A stretch of DNA of 64,000 bases from OMIW01 sp044235645 (lineage in GTDB: Bacteria > Bdellovibrionota_C > UBA2361 > OMIW01). Positions within the stretch are counted from its first letter, which is position 1; each line of letters opens with the position of its first letter. The position numbers and the translations under genes are program-made. Location: assembly GCA_044235645.1 (NCBI GenBank), contig JBIIHQ010000003.1, positions 186,001-250,000 on the forward strand, in the 5' to 3' direction. This document shows positions 1 to 7,673 of this stretch, piece by piece. The notes under the pieces are model-generated. The model had not been told where the DNA came from and did no database searches. It saw only the letters and a list, made by a program, of their open reading frames with translations.

Positions 1-2313
1 CTTCTTGGAGGGCGACCGCGCCTGTGGGAGCTCTCAGGACCAACCGCTCTGTTCGGGTCCACAACGGCGTTGATGATCATTGGGATTGCCGGCATGCTTG
101 CGGCCCTTTTTCCAAGATATACACCGCTCCCAAGAGAAGGAATACAAACCGACGAAACAGGGGGCCACCATCAACACGGTGGATACCACATCCTGCCTCG
201 ACTGACGGCGGGAGCCTCTCTCACGCTCGTTGGGATATTTCTCTCCGATTGGCTCTCCCGTCCCTACGCCCTCTTCACTGGCCCTTTCGTTCGGCCCGAA
301 GCAATTATCGTCGGGGGGTGCGTCTGGTATCTTGCCCACCAGACATGTCGAGTTCAGCGAACCGCGCTTGTTCTTCTTCCGGTCATCGGTTCAACCCTCG
401 GCTTACTATCGTTCCTTACCTACGGTGGTGGGCGAACTCTCGTCTCTGATGATCACGCCGTATTCCTCTACCGGCTCCAACTTCTCAAGGAACAGTTTCC
501 TTCCATTCCCTTCTATTATCCTTTGTGGAATGGGGGAACCGATGCGCGTGATTTTTTTGCGAGTGGCTCGCTTAATCTCTTCTTGTTGATGTATCCGATC
601 ATCGCGTCATTCGAGGTGTGGCAGGCGTATACCACCATTGTCGCCCTCTCACTATTTATTATTCCTCCCGCCTCACTTGCAATCGCAACTCGGCTTCTCG
701 GCTTGAGTCGAGCGGTTGCAGCGTGTGCTGCCACGTTGGCGCTTGCTCCATCGCTTCTCTGGTATCGGTGGGGGCTTGCTTACGGAACGATGGGATTTAT
801 CACCTCAGCGTCGCTCGCCCCTTTGTGCTGGGCATTGTGGTATCGAATATCGGAGCGCCGCGACCCCGTTTCATGGCCTCTCTGGTTCGCAGCGTTTGCT
901 GTTACAACCCTGGTGGCATTCTGGTCACTCGCCCCCCTTGCGATAGCTCCTATTGCCCTTACCTTGCATCCATTCCGATTCCGAGAGCTCTACCGTCGTC
1001 GGGTGCTATCACTGATCGCTGCTCTTGTTGTTTTCAACCTCCCCTGGATCATGCTTTTCCTCACGGTCTCTCGAGTTACCTCGTTTCTCGGCGCTGAAGC
1101 CGAGGCCTCGCGGCAGACGTCGGTCATAGCCTCACCAGTTTCCGCATCCTCACCCACATCCGCGACTGTCGGCTTCGATCCACATTCGCTTCATCAGACG
1201 AACTCCGAACGGCCCCTCGCTGCTCCTGCATTTCGGCACCGTTCGTCAGGCCTCTCAGTATCTCGATCAGTTTCCGGTCTGCGTAGTTGGGGGGTCACGC
1301 TCCACCCCCTCCTCTTCATCCTCGGACCCATCGGAGTCTTCATACTTGGTCACCGATTGGGGATCCTCCTTGGAGCACAGTTACTTTGGCTCCTCGTGAT
1401 TGGCACCGTGCTCGTGCCCTTGAAACCTCAGCTAGAACTCGATCGCATGTTGGTGATGGCAAGCGTTTTCCTCTGCATCCCAACGGGTGTGGCTCTCCGA
1501 GTTTTGATGCGGCTCAGAACGGTGAGGCTTTTTTCTGCGATGGGAGGGCACAAGACGGAGCGTTGGAGAGCTGCTCTCGCTCCCACTACTTCGCTTGGTG
1601 CTTTTCTGAGTTTTGCTTTTCTGATCCTTACCCCACTGTACACCTGCTTGATCGCACAAAATCGATCCCGGGAGGAGATTTTTTTTTCATCCTCAGCCTA
1701 CGATAGCATCGTGCGCACCGTGAAGGAGCATGGAGGTTCCGGTCGGGTTCTTTTCTCTGGTCAGGTGCTTCACGAACTTGATAATGGCCATGTAGCTCCC
1801 CTCACCATCCTTACCCGACATCCCATGGTTGCATCCAGCCCGGTCCATAATCTCTGGTCCTACCAGCAGATAATTCCTCGTGACTTTCTTGCCAAAGGAG
1901 AAACCGGTATCGAGGATTACCTGACCAAAATGAACGTCTCCCTTGTGTTTGCGCACGATCCAAAGTGGCGACAGTGGTTCTCATCTCGTCCCGAGCGGTA
2001 TACTCAGGTGCTCGTCGGCCCTCCGTTTGCTGCTTTTCGTCGAACCCAGGAACGGGCGTCGTATTTCATCGAAGGGAACGGAACAATCGTTTCGCAGGAT
2101 ACTGATGGCTTTACCTTTGAGCCGACGACAGCTGATGGAGTCGTCTCGTTTCGGTGGTTCCCTTTCCTTCGCGCTCACGGAGGGTGTGACCTCTCACCGC
2201 ATCCCGTTGGCCAGGACCTCACCTTCATCCGGTTTTCTCGATGTACTCTGGGCCAGCGCGTGACGGTGCGTGCTGGATCGCCGTTAGATCGTCTCCTTAC
2301 TGATCGAGGCTAG
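1..2313 (+). CDS. Large polytopic membrane protein, 5' end outside window
   Basis: The reading frame is open from base 1, so the gene very probably starts upstream of the window; the first internal ATG is at 70. The visible part is about 770 residues. Many hydrophobic segments cover roughly the first 560 residues, broken by a Ser/Pro/Thr-rich hydrophilic loop around residues 360-400. A mainly hydrophilic tail of about 200 residues follows, probably extracytoplasmic. A W-N-G-G-T-D motif follows an early membrane segment, resembling the loop motifs of large YfhO-like or GT-C-like membrane proteins, but I cannot assign a family. The next gene starts 6 bases downstream and has a similar plan, so the two probably form an operon and may act together in cell-surface glycan or polysaccharide work (inference). 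Confidence 0.75.
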   Translation, partial: LLGGRPRLWELSGPTALFGSTTALMIIGIAGMLAALFPRYTPLPREGIQTDETGGHHQHGGYHILPRLTAGASLTLVGIFLSDWLSRPYALFTGPFVRPEAIIVGGCVWYLAHQTCRVQRTALVLLPVIGSTLGLLSFLTYGGGRTLVSDDHAVFLYRLQLLKEQFPSIPFYYPLWNGGTDARDFFASGSLNLFLLMYPIIASFEVWQAYTTIVALSLFIIPPASLAIATRLLGLSRAVAACAATLALAPSLLWYRWGLAYGTMGFITSASLAPLCWALWYRISERRDPVSWPLWFAAFAVTTLVAFWSLAPLAIAPIALTLHPFRFRELYRRRVLSLIAALVVFNLPWIMLFLTVSRVTSFLGAEAEASRQTSVIASPVSASSPTSATVGFDPHSLHQTNSERPLAAPAFRHRSSGLSVSRSVSGLRSWGVTLHPLLFILGPIGVFILGHRLGILLGAQLLWLLVIGTVLVPLKPQLELDRMLVMASVFLCIPTGVALRVLMRLRTVRLFSAMGGHKTERWRAALAPTTSLGAFLSFAFLILTPLYTCLIAQNRSREEIFFSSSAYDSIVRTVKEHGGSGRVLFSGQVLHELDNGHVAPLTILTRHPMVASSPVHNLWSYQQIIPRDFLAKGETGIEDYLTKMNVSLVFAHDPKWRQWFSSRPERYTQVLVGPPFAAFRRTQERASYFIEGNGTIVSQDTDGFTFEPTTADGVVSFRWFPFLRAHGGCDLSPHPVGQDLTFIRFSRCTLGQRVTVRAGSPLDRLLTDRG

Positions 2314-2319
2314 GGGGAT

Positions 2320-4089
2320 ATGAAAGGAAAATTGCCCTATCGAATCAATCGATTGATTGCGGAGCTTCCTCAACTCAATCTCATCCCGCTCATCTCTCTT
2401 CTCTGCCTTGCTATCGGTGTTGGGGTGCTCGTGATGTTCAGCCCAACCGAATCAGTGCGATTTTCTCTCACGCCCCTTCCCGAGGCTCCCCACTGGCGAG
2501 CTGCCGTTCATCTTGCTCACAACGGATGGTTTGTATGGCGCGATGCTCTCTTTGGCGACCTGTTTGGGGGGGCGGAGCTGCTTATTCCAGCACTCCTCAC
2601 CTGGATAGCCGGTACTGCGCTGGTGCTTCTCACAACTCATCGATCCACGCTCCTCACGACGAGTGGCTGGCTTTTGTCCGGCATCACCTTCGCCTCTTTC
2701 ATCGTGGGGCGAGACCCTGTCACCTGGTCGTGTATCGCTGGGACGACGATCCTCTCGTGTGCGCTCAGCCTTCCAACTCCGACCCCGCGAACCACCCGAC
2801 TACTCGCCGTCGGACAACCGATGCTCATCTTATTGAGTGGAGCGTTGTCGCTTCAGTTTTTTCCTCTTGCCCTTGCGATCTCACTCTTTTTCACCCCCCC
2901 CACGGTCTGTCTCAGGCTCGCCCCTCCTGTCTGGGCAGGTATCGGTCTCGTCCTTTTGATGGTCTTCTCTCTCACCCCCCCCATCCCAGTTCTCGATTAT
3001 CCCCGACATGCCCGGGTCACCGACTGGGTTGAGGCGACTGATATGGTGCATGCCCTCGTCGGACCGAGCTCTCCGATTCAGTTTATCGACACGCGCGGCA
3101 TTCAGAGTCGCCTCGTCACCTACCTCGCTATGATAGCCATATGGCTTGCGGGGGCGTTCTTAATATCCGCACATCGAAGGACTCTGCTCGCTCCTCTCAT
3201 AGGTACCGCTCTTGTCTTTCTTGATACGCTCCCCATACGCCGAATCCAGGAAACAAGCATCCTCCTCGCACTCGGTCGTCTCTTCCCACACGGCGTATCG
3301 TTTCCGTGCGCCTGGATCCTCGCAGGATATCTTCCCCTTTTGTGCGCGATCACGGTTGCGCGTTCGTCAGGATTTATGCTCCGGGCACTCTGGACTCTCG
3401 CCACGGTGGGGGGTGCGGTTCTTACCATCCGTTTACCGGCTCTGCCTCCCGCACCAGCTCCCACGCAAGAGCTGATAACACTTTCCCCGAATCTCCTCTT
3501 CACCCCCTCTCGAGTGGTCGTCGAGCAGAGCACTGAGCAGGTCGTTTCGACCCTTCGAAATCGCGAATCGGTCCTCCATCCAATAGCGTCGTTCGATGCG
3601 ACCATCACCGCCTCAGCGAACACCCCCGATGCCCGGAAATTAATCGACCCACCCCCCGGCTGGCGCTGGACCTCAGGGGGAGGGGCTCAGAGGGGCACTG
3701 AATGGCTCGCAGTCAGAGTTGCTCAACCAGAGCTTATATCGGGAATCACAATCGATTCCGGCGATTATTTGAGCGACTTTGCACGTGGCATATCAGTCCT
3801 CGGCACTCCCTCATGTCCTCCCGATTGGGATCCCGCCCACGGGCAACTCATTCGTGCCGAACCATTGGCAACAATAGACCACTGGCGAGGCCCCATAGCC
3901 GTAACTCCCAAAGGCTTACTGTACTACGGCCCCCTTACCAAGATGACGGTATTTTTTGCCCGACCGACCACAATGCAGTGCCTCCTAATACGACAAACTG
4001 GAACGGCTCCCTACGACTGGTCTATTATGAAGATAGGATTATGGCGGCCGACAAACGAGAGCGCGCACGATCACTCCCCCAACAAGTGA
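2320..4089 (+). CDS. Polytopic membrane protein with extracytoplasmic C-terminal domain
   Basis: The ATG is preceded by an AGGGGG ribosome-binding site 2-7 bases upstream. The protein has 589 residues. The first ~370 residues hold about ten hydrophobic segments, one very early, and the last ~200 residues are hydrophilic. The stretch around residues 440-500 (repeated aromatic and beta-strand-like pattern with ISGITIDSG) looks like a discoidin/galactose-binding-like fold, which would suit carbohydrate binding outside the cell, but this is a weak resemblance. It follows the upstream membrane gene by 6 bases and shares its design. Its end overlaps the end of the convergent ribBA gene by 19 bases. 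Specific function unknown. Confidence 0.75.
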   Translation: MKGKLPYRINRLIAELPQLNLIPLISLLCLAIGVGVLVMFSPTESVRFSLTPLPEAPHWRAAVHLAHNGWFVWRDALFGDLFGGAELLIPALLTWIAGTALVLLTTHRSTLLTTSGWLLSGITFASFIVGRDPVTWSCIAGTTILSCALSLPTPTPRTTRLLAVGQPMLILLSGALSLQFFPLALAISLFFTPPTVCLRLAPPVWAGIGLVLLMVFSLTPPIPVLDYPRHARVTDWVEATDMVHALVGPSSPIQFIDTRGIQSRLVTYLAMIAIWLAGAFLISAHRRTLLAPLIGTALVFLDTLPIRRIQETSILLALGRLFPHGVSFPCAWILAGYLPLLCAITVARSSGFMLRALWTLATVGGAVLTIRLPALPPAPAPTQELITLSPNLLFTPSRVVVEQSTEQVVSTLRNRESVLHPIASFDATITASANTPDARKLIDPPPGWRWTSGGGAQRGTEWLAVRVAQPELISGITIDSGDYLSDFARGISVLGTPSCPPDWDPAHGQLIRAEPLATIDHWRGPIAVTPKGLLYYGPLTKMTVFFARPTTMQCLLIRQTGTAPYDWSIMKIGLWRPTNESAHDHSPNK

Positions 4090-5294
4090 CCCATCCGTAT
4101 TCGTTTCGTCTCAAGATACCGCGCACACAGTGGATCATGCGGAACGACCGACGGCACTCGTTCGGTTATGGTGATGCCGTACCTTTCAATCGCCGATAGC
4201 TTATGCGGGTTATTTGTCATGAGGCGAACACGGGTAATTCCGATTGCCTTTAACATCCCCGCAGCAACATGATAATCGCGTTCATCCGGTTCAAAACCGA
4301 GCGCGGTATTAGCATCCACTGTATCGAGCCCCGCATCCTGAAGTTCGTACGCTCGGAGCTTGTTCCCTAATCCAATTCCCCGTCCCTCCTGACGGAGGTA
4401 GAGAACCCCCCCACGCCCCTCTGAAACGATCCTCTCCATCGCCGCTGACAGCTGTGCACCACAATCGCATCGGCGGCTTCCGAGGATATCCCCAGTGAGA
4501 CACTCTGAATGAATACGAATGAGAGGGGGGTCTCTGTCATCAACGATATCACCCCGAATGAATGCAAGGTGCTCCTTGAGATCGGCTTCATCCTCGCACG
4601 AGATGACCCGAAAAGACCCCCACGGAGTCTCGCGCTCGACATCGGCACTTATCCGCACTAAAGGATATCGAGCGAGGCGGTGCCGACGTATCTCCTCGAT
4701 CGAAGTAATCAAAAGATTATGTCTCTTCGCAAACGCAACGACCTCGGCACCTCGCGAAACCGTTCCATCAGGGTTGAGTATCTCACAGATCACCGCCGCA
4801 GGGAGGGCTCCACAGAGCCTCGCGAGGTCGAATGATCCTTCCGTCTGTCCTCTCCGCCCGAACACCCCCCGCTCGTTAGCGACGAGAGGAACGACACATC
4901 CCGGCACAACAAACGATTCAGGTCGTGCATCTGTCTTCGCCACTTCGCGAATTGTATGCGCCCGGACCGACGCGCCACACGCCGCACCACACCCCGTATC
5001 TCGCAGCCCCACAGTTACCGCGAAGGGAGTCCCATACGAACTACGATTATCTTCCGTCTGGAATCCTAGCCCAAGCCGCAGCGCCTGTGAGCGGTCGATG
5101 CTCATGCATATGAGCCCGCCACACTCATGAATCATAAAAGTTACGGCTGAGGCTTCTATCCGGTCCGCGAGGAACACAAGGTCGCCCTCGTTCTCTCGGT
5201 CATCGTCATCAACAAGAACAATCCCCCCGCCAGCGAGTAACTGCCCGCATATGTCGGATATTGGGGCGCAATGGGGAGAAAAAAAAGAGCTCAT
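4071..5294 (-). CDS. ribBA: RibBA-type riboflavin protein: intact GTP cyclohydrolase II, degenerate DHBP synthase half
   Basis: This is a two-domain fusion of 407 residues. The N-terminal half (about 1-205) aligns with 3,4-dihydroxy-2-butanone-4-phosphate synthase and keeps the acidic loop DDDDRENEGDL. The C-terminal half is GTP cyclohydrolase II, with the zinc cysteines in SECLTGDILGSRRCDCG and the RQEGRGIGLGNK motif, so it should open GTP to the pyrimidine precursor of riboflavin. Anomaly: in E. coli RibB the catalytic/metal histidines lie in PGH and GHTEA; here these read PGC and GQTEG, and the TGVSA region is also rewritten. The RibB activity may therefore be lost. It lies 77 bases downstream of nrdR on the same strand. 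No FMN riboswitch is visible in that gap. Confidence 0.93.
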   Translation of the reverse strand: MSSFFSPHCAPISDICGQLLAGGGIVLVDDDDRENEGDLVFLADRIEASAVTFMIHECGGLICMSIDRSQALRLGLGFQTEDNRSSYGTPFAVTVGLRDTGCGAACGASVRAHTIREVAKTDARPESFVVPGCVVPLVANERGVFGRRGQTEGSFDLARLCGALPAAVICEILNPDGTVSRGAEVVAFAKRHNLLITSIEEIRRHRLARYPLVRISADVERETPWGSFRVISCEDEADLKEHLAFIRGDIVDDRDPPLIRIHSECLTGDILGSRRCDCGAQLSAAMERIVSEGRGGVLYLRQEGRGIGLGNKLRAYELQDAGLDTVDANTALGFEPDERDYHVAAGMLKAIGITRVRLMTNNPHKLSAIERYGITITERVPSVVPHDPLCARYLETKRIRMGHLLGE

Positions 5295-5371
5295 GACGAG
5301 AATTTGAGTGACATAAAGGGGGATAAGCTTTGATGACTAAGCACCAAGACCCTCTCAGGTCCCCCTACCGC

Positions 5372-5827
5372 TCATATTCGATCCTCGCTATCGAGACTTT
5401 TAATCGTCTCTGCGAACTGCGTAAGGTCAGAAAACTCCTGATAGACCGACGCGAACCGCACGTACGCAACGACATCAATCCCTTTAAGGAGACCCATTAC
5501 TATTTCCCCTATCCGCTTGCTCGGTATCTCCTTAACCCCTAGCTCACTGACCCGTTGCTCGACAGATTGGAGGATCTGCTCAATCTGGGCAACTCCCACT
5601 GGGCGTTTTTCAAATGCCCGTATTAATCCAGTACGAACCTTTTCACGAGAGAACGGCTCTCGCCTCCCATCTTTTTTCTCTACGAAGGGAAGAAACTGTT
5701 CAATCCGCTCAACTGTGGTGAACCGCTTGACACATGCCTGGCATTCGCGACGACGACGGATTGCTCCGTCCTCAGATCGGGTGTCAATCACTGAAAGGCG
5801 ATCAGAACCGCACGATGGGCAGTGCAT
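5372..5827 (-). CDS. nrdR: Transcriptional repressor NrdR
   Basis: The protein has 151 residues, the usual NrdR length. It opens with the zinc ribbon (CPSCG near residue 3 and C-x2-C near residue 31, with RRRRECQAC and RFTT signatures) followed by an ATP-cone domain. NrdR senses dATP/ATP and represses ribonucleotide reductase genes, which are not in this window. It sits upstream of ribBA on the same strand, a neighbourhood (nrdR with rib genes) that is common in bacteria. The ATG at 5827 gives a start one residue before the zinc ribbon, as in homologues. No clear pair of NrdR boxes was found beside it. Confidence 0.95.
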   Translation of the reverse strand: MHCPSCGSDRLSVIDTRSEDGAIRRRRECQACVKRFTTVERIEQFLPFVEKKDGRREPFSREKVRTGLIRAFEKRPVGVAQIEQILQSVEQRVSELGVKEIPSKRIGEIVMGLLKGIDVVAYVRFASVYQEFSDLTQFAETIKSLDSEDRI

Positions 5828-5886
5828 CTCGAGGTTCTCCGAACACTCCTTCGTCGATTAGTGGGGTCTAAGTGCCCACAATTTCA

Positions 5887-5928
5887 GCGGGATTACCCGT
5901 CAATCAGAACCGCTACCGGGTATCCCGC
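5887..5928. promoter_or_regulatory. Near-perfect hairpin between acpP and nrdR
   Basis: Arms at 5887-5899 and 5917-5928 pair over 12 bp with a single bulged T (left GCGGGATTACCCG, right CGGGTATCCCGC) around a 17-base loop. It lies about 60 bases upstream of nrdR and about 140 bases downstream of acpP. A second small stem is at 5972-5991 (GAAGCC/GGCTTC). Neither is followed by a T-run, so they could be factor-dependent terminators, processing sites or an operator. Confidence 0.45.
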
Positions 5929-6069
5929 AATTCTAACGTAAGGCAAACAGACGGCAAATCTCCTCACATCTGAAGCCTTCTATACGGCTTCGGGTCAAGC
6001 CCCATGAGGCTCCACCTCACCTCGACCCATGTATCTGTGACGACTTGCCTCCGCTCAACCGCACTCCTA

Positions 6070-6315
6070 TTACCCCTTTTTGTTCTTGATGAAGGTAACG
6101 ATATCCTCGACGGTCTGAATCTTTTCTGCTTCTTCGTCGGGTATCTCCATTTCGTATTCTTCTTCGAGCGCCATCACGAGCTCTACGATATCGAGGGAAT
6201 CTGCACCAAGGTCCTCGATCAGAGAGGCTTTGGGCGTTACGTCGTCTACGGCGGATCCGAGCTGCTCCGCTACAATGCTTCTTACCCGCTCAGAAATCTC
6301 TTCGACCGATGCCAT
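6070..6315 (-). CDS. acpP: Acyl carrier protein
   Basis: The protein is 81 residues from the ATG at 6315; a 22-residue in-frame extension upstream does not look like acyl carrier protein and was dropped. It has the DSLDIVELV phosphopantetheine attachment site, in which the Ser carries the prosthetic group, and the acidic helix typical of bacterial AcpP (EEEYEMEIPDEEAEKI). It shuttles acyl chains between the soluble fatty-acid synthase enzymes in the cytoplasm. A GGAGA ribosome-binding site lies about 11 bases upstream. fabG lies upstream on the same strand, separated by an unusually long 357-base gap rich in hairpins. Confidence 0.97.
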   Translation of the reverse strand: MASVEEISERVRSIVAEQLGSAVDDVTPKASLIEDLGADSLDIVELVMALEEEYEMEIPDEEAEKIQTVEDIVTFIKNKKG

Positions 6316-6389
6316 GATGGTTATTCTCCAGAATAAAAACGAAGTGGATCCCCCCTTTGGAAAATCCCTCACTATCTTCAAAACGAATA

Positions 6390-6514
6390 CGCAGCCTCCT
6401 GCGCCGTTTGGCCTCTCGCTACGTTCGGGTTGTTGCTCCGTTTGGGGCAGTCAAGCCATCTTGACGAGCACTTTTTTCGGGGATTCTCCCCGAGAGAGGC
6501 ATTAATCCTCTCTC
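6390..6514 (-). other. Cluster of hairpins in the fabG-acpP intergenic region
   Basis: Four stem-loops lie in the 357-base gap 6316-6672: 6492-6514 (8 bp, GAGAGAGG/CCTCTCTC, 7-base loop), 6478-6492 (6 bp CGGGGA/TCCCCG, 3-base loop), 6451-6464 (TCAAG/CTTGA) and 6390-6403 (CGCAG/CTGCG with tetraloop). Read on the minus strand the gap also holds about nine GGA triplets, one of them in the 6390-6403 loop. It could be a long structured acpP leader or a small RNA. The short open frame across it has no family features and I do not call it a gene. Confidence 0.4.
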
Positions 6515-6587
6515 ACGCTCAGCCGCCACGCTGATACAAGCCGGACTCCCTCCGTTGAACGACCACCGCTCTCCGGGGTAGCCATCT

Positions 6588-6616
6588 TCTTTAACGGTGA
6601 CCGGGCGATAAGTCAA
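6588..6616 (-). promoter_or_regulatory. Possible sigma-70 promoter upstream of acpP
   Basis: Read on the minus strand, TTGACT (6616-6611) is followed after 17 bases by TAAAGA (6593-6588). The -35 matches consensus in five of six positions; the -10 is poor. Transcription from here would run through the hairpin cluster into acpP with a leader of about 270 bases. Confidence 0.35.
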
Positions 6617-6672
6617 GTTTTTGAGAAGATGACCCGCCCTGTGAGCCCCAAAAAAATCCCTCCGGGCAGTCC

Positions 6673-7422
6673 TCACATGTACATTCCCCCATTGACCCCA
6701 ATCACCTGCCCCGTAATGTACGAAGCCGATGGCGACGCAAGGAACGCTACTAGCGAGGCCACCTCGCGCGGCTCGCCGAATCTGCCGAGAGGAATCGCCT
6801 TCAGATGCTCTTCCCGAACACCTTCCGGAAGCACCTGAGTCATCTCGGTATCGATAAATCCGGGGGTAATCGCATTGACCGTCACATTCCGGGAAGCGAG
6901 CTCTCGGGCCATTGCCTTCGTGAGCCCAAGCATTCCCGCCTTCGACGAGACATAGGGCACCTGCCCGGCATTACCCATCTCCCCGACGACCGAACTGATA
7001 TTGATAATCCGCCCCTCGCGCTGCTTCATCATTAACTTGGCAGCCGCCCGAGCAACGTAAAAGGCCCCCGAAAGGTTGGTCTGAAGGGTCTGCTCCCAAT
7101 CAGCATCCTTCATCCTCACAAAAAGACCATCGCGCGATATCCCCGCGTTGTTAACGACGATATCAAGGCGCCCTGACTCCGCTTTAATCTGATCTATTGC
7201 CTTGTCGACTGCTTCGCTATCCTCGACCAGAAACGGGACTATCTTCGCGAGTGCTCCCTTCTCCTCGCATAGCGCCGCTGTTTCCTCGGCGGCATCTGAA
7301 CGGGCTGCATAATTTATCCATACCGTTGCCCCCTCAGCGGCTAGCGCAACACACACAGCCCGTCCAATTCCCCGTGACCCTCCCGTCACCAGAGCTATCT
7401 TACCCGACAACAATCCCGCCAT
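6673..7422 (-). CDS. fabG: 3-oxoacyl-[acyl-carrier-protein] reductase FabG
   Basis: A short-chain dehydrogenase of 249 residues, typical FabG length. The nucleotide-binding glycine motif GGSRGIGRA is near residue 15, NNAG near 90, and the catalytic Ser-Tyr-Lys appear in ISSVVGE and YVSSKAG. It reduces 3-oxoacyl-ACP with NADPH in fatty-acid elongation. ATG at 7422 follows a GAGGA site about 10 bases upstream. It lies upstream of acpP, as in many fab clusters, but fabH and fabD are missing between it and plsX, where leuC-leuD occupy the opposite strand. Confidence 0.95.
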   Translation of the reverse strand: MAGLLSGKIALVTGGSRGIGRAVCVALAAEGATVWINYAARSDAAEETAALCEEKGALAKIVPFLVEDSEAVDKAIDQIKAESGRLDIVVNNAGISRDGLFVRMKDADWEQTLQTNLSGAFYVARAAAKLMMKQREGRIINISSVVGEMGNAGQVPYVSSKAGMLGLTKAMARELASRNVTVNAITPGFIDTEMTQVLPEGVREEHLKAIPLGRFGEPREVASLVAFLASPSASYITGQVIGVNGGMYM

Positions 7423-7673
7423 GTTCCAGCATCCTCAAGAATTCAGTCCTTACTACCGTGAGCCACCTCTTTTTGCCTCGGCGAAAGAGCTCCCCCACGG
7501 ACAACCGGCCCTTTACACTCACACACACCGGGCCTCTTTTCAATGCTCCCCCGACAAAATCCAGCCTTTACCTCCGTATCGGGCGAACCTTCAAGCTCCT
7601 TGCTCAGCGGCCAACACACTGCGATAATAATCCGAATGTATCCCACCGTTCAGCAACTCCATCAGGGGGACTC

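Noticed and set aside
5295..5371. Possible FMN riboswitch upstream of ribBA
   Set aside because: The gap is only 77 bases and lacks the conserved FMN-element segments. The ribD leader was also checked without success.
6419..6676. 85-codon minus-strand open frame between fabG and acpP
   Set aside because: No family features and no clear ribosome-binding site; the region is better explained as structured non-coding sequence.
7197..7673. Longer LeuC start at 7197
   Set aside because: It would add 159 residues overlapping fabG antisense, while the ATG at 7674 has a ribosome-binding site and gives normal LeuC length.
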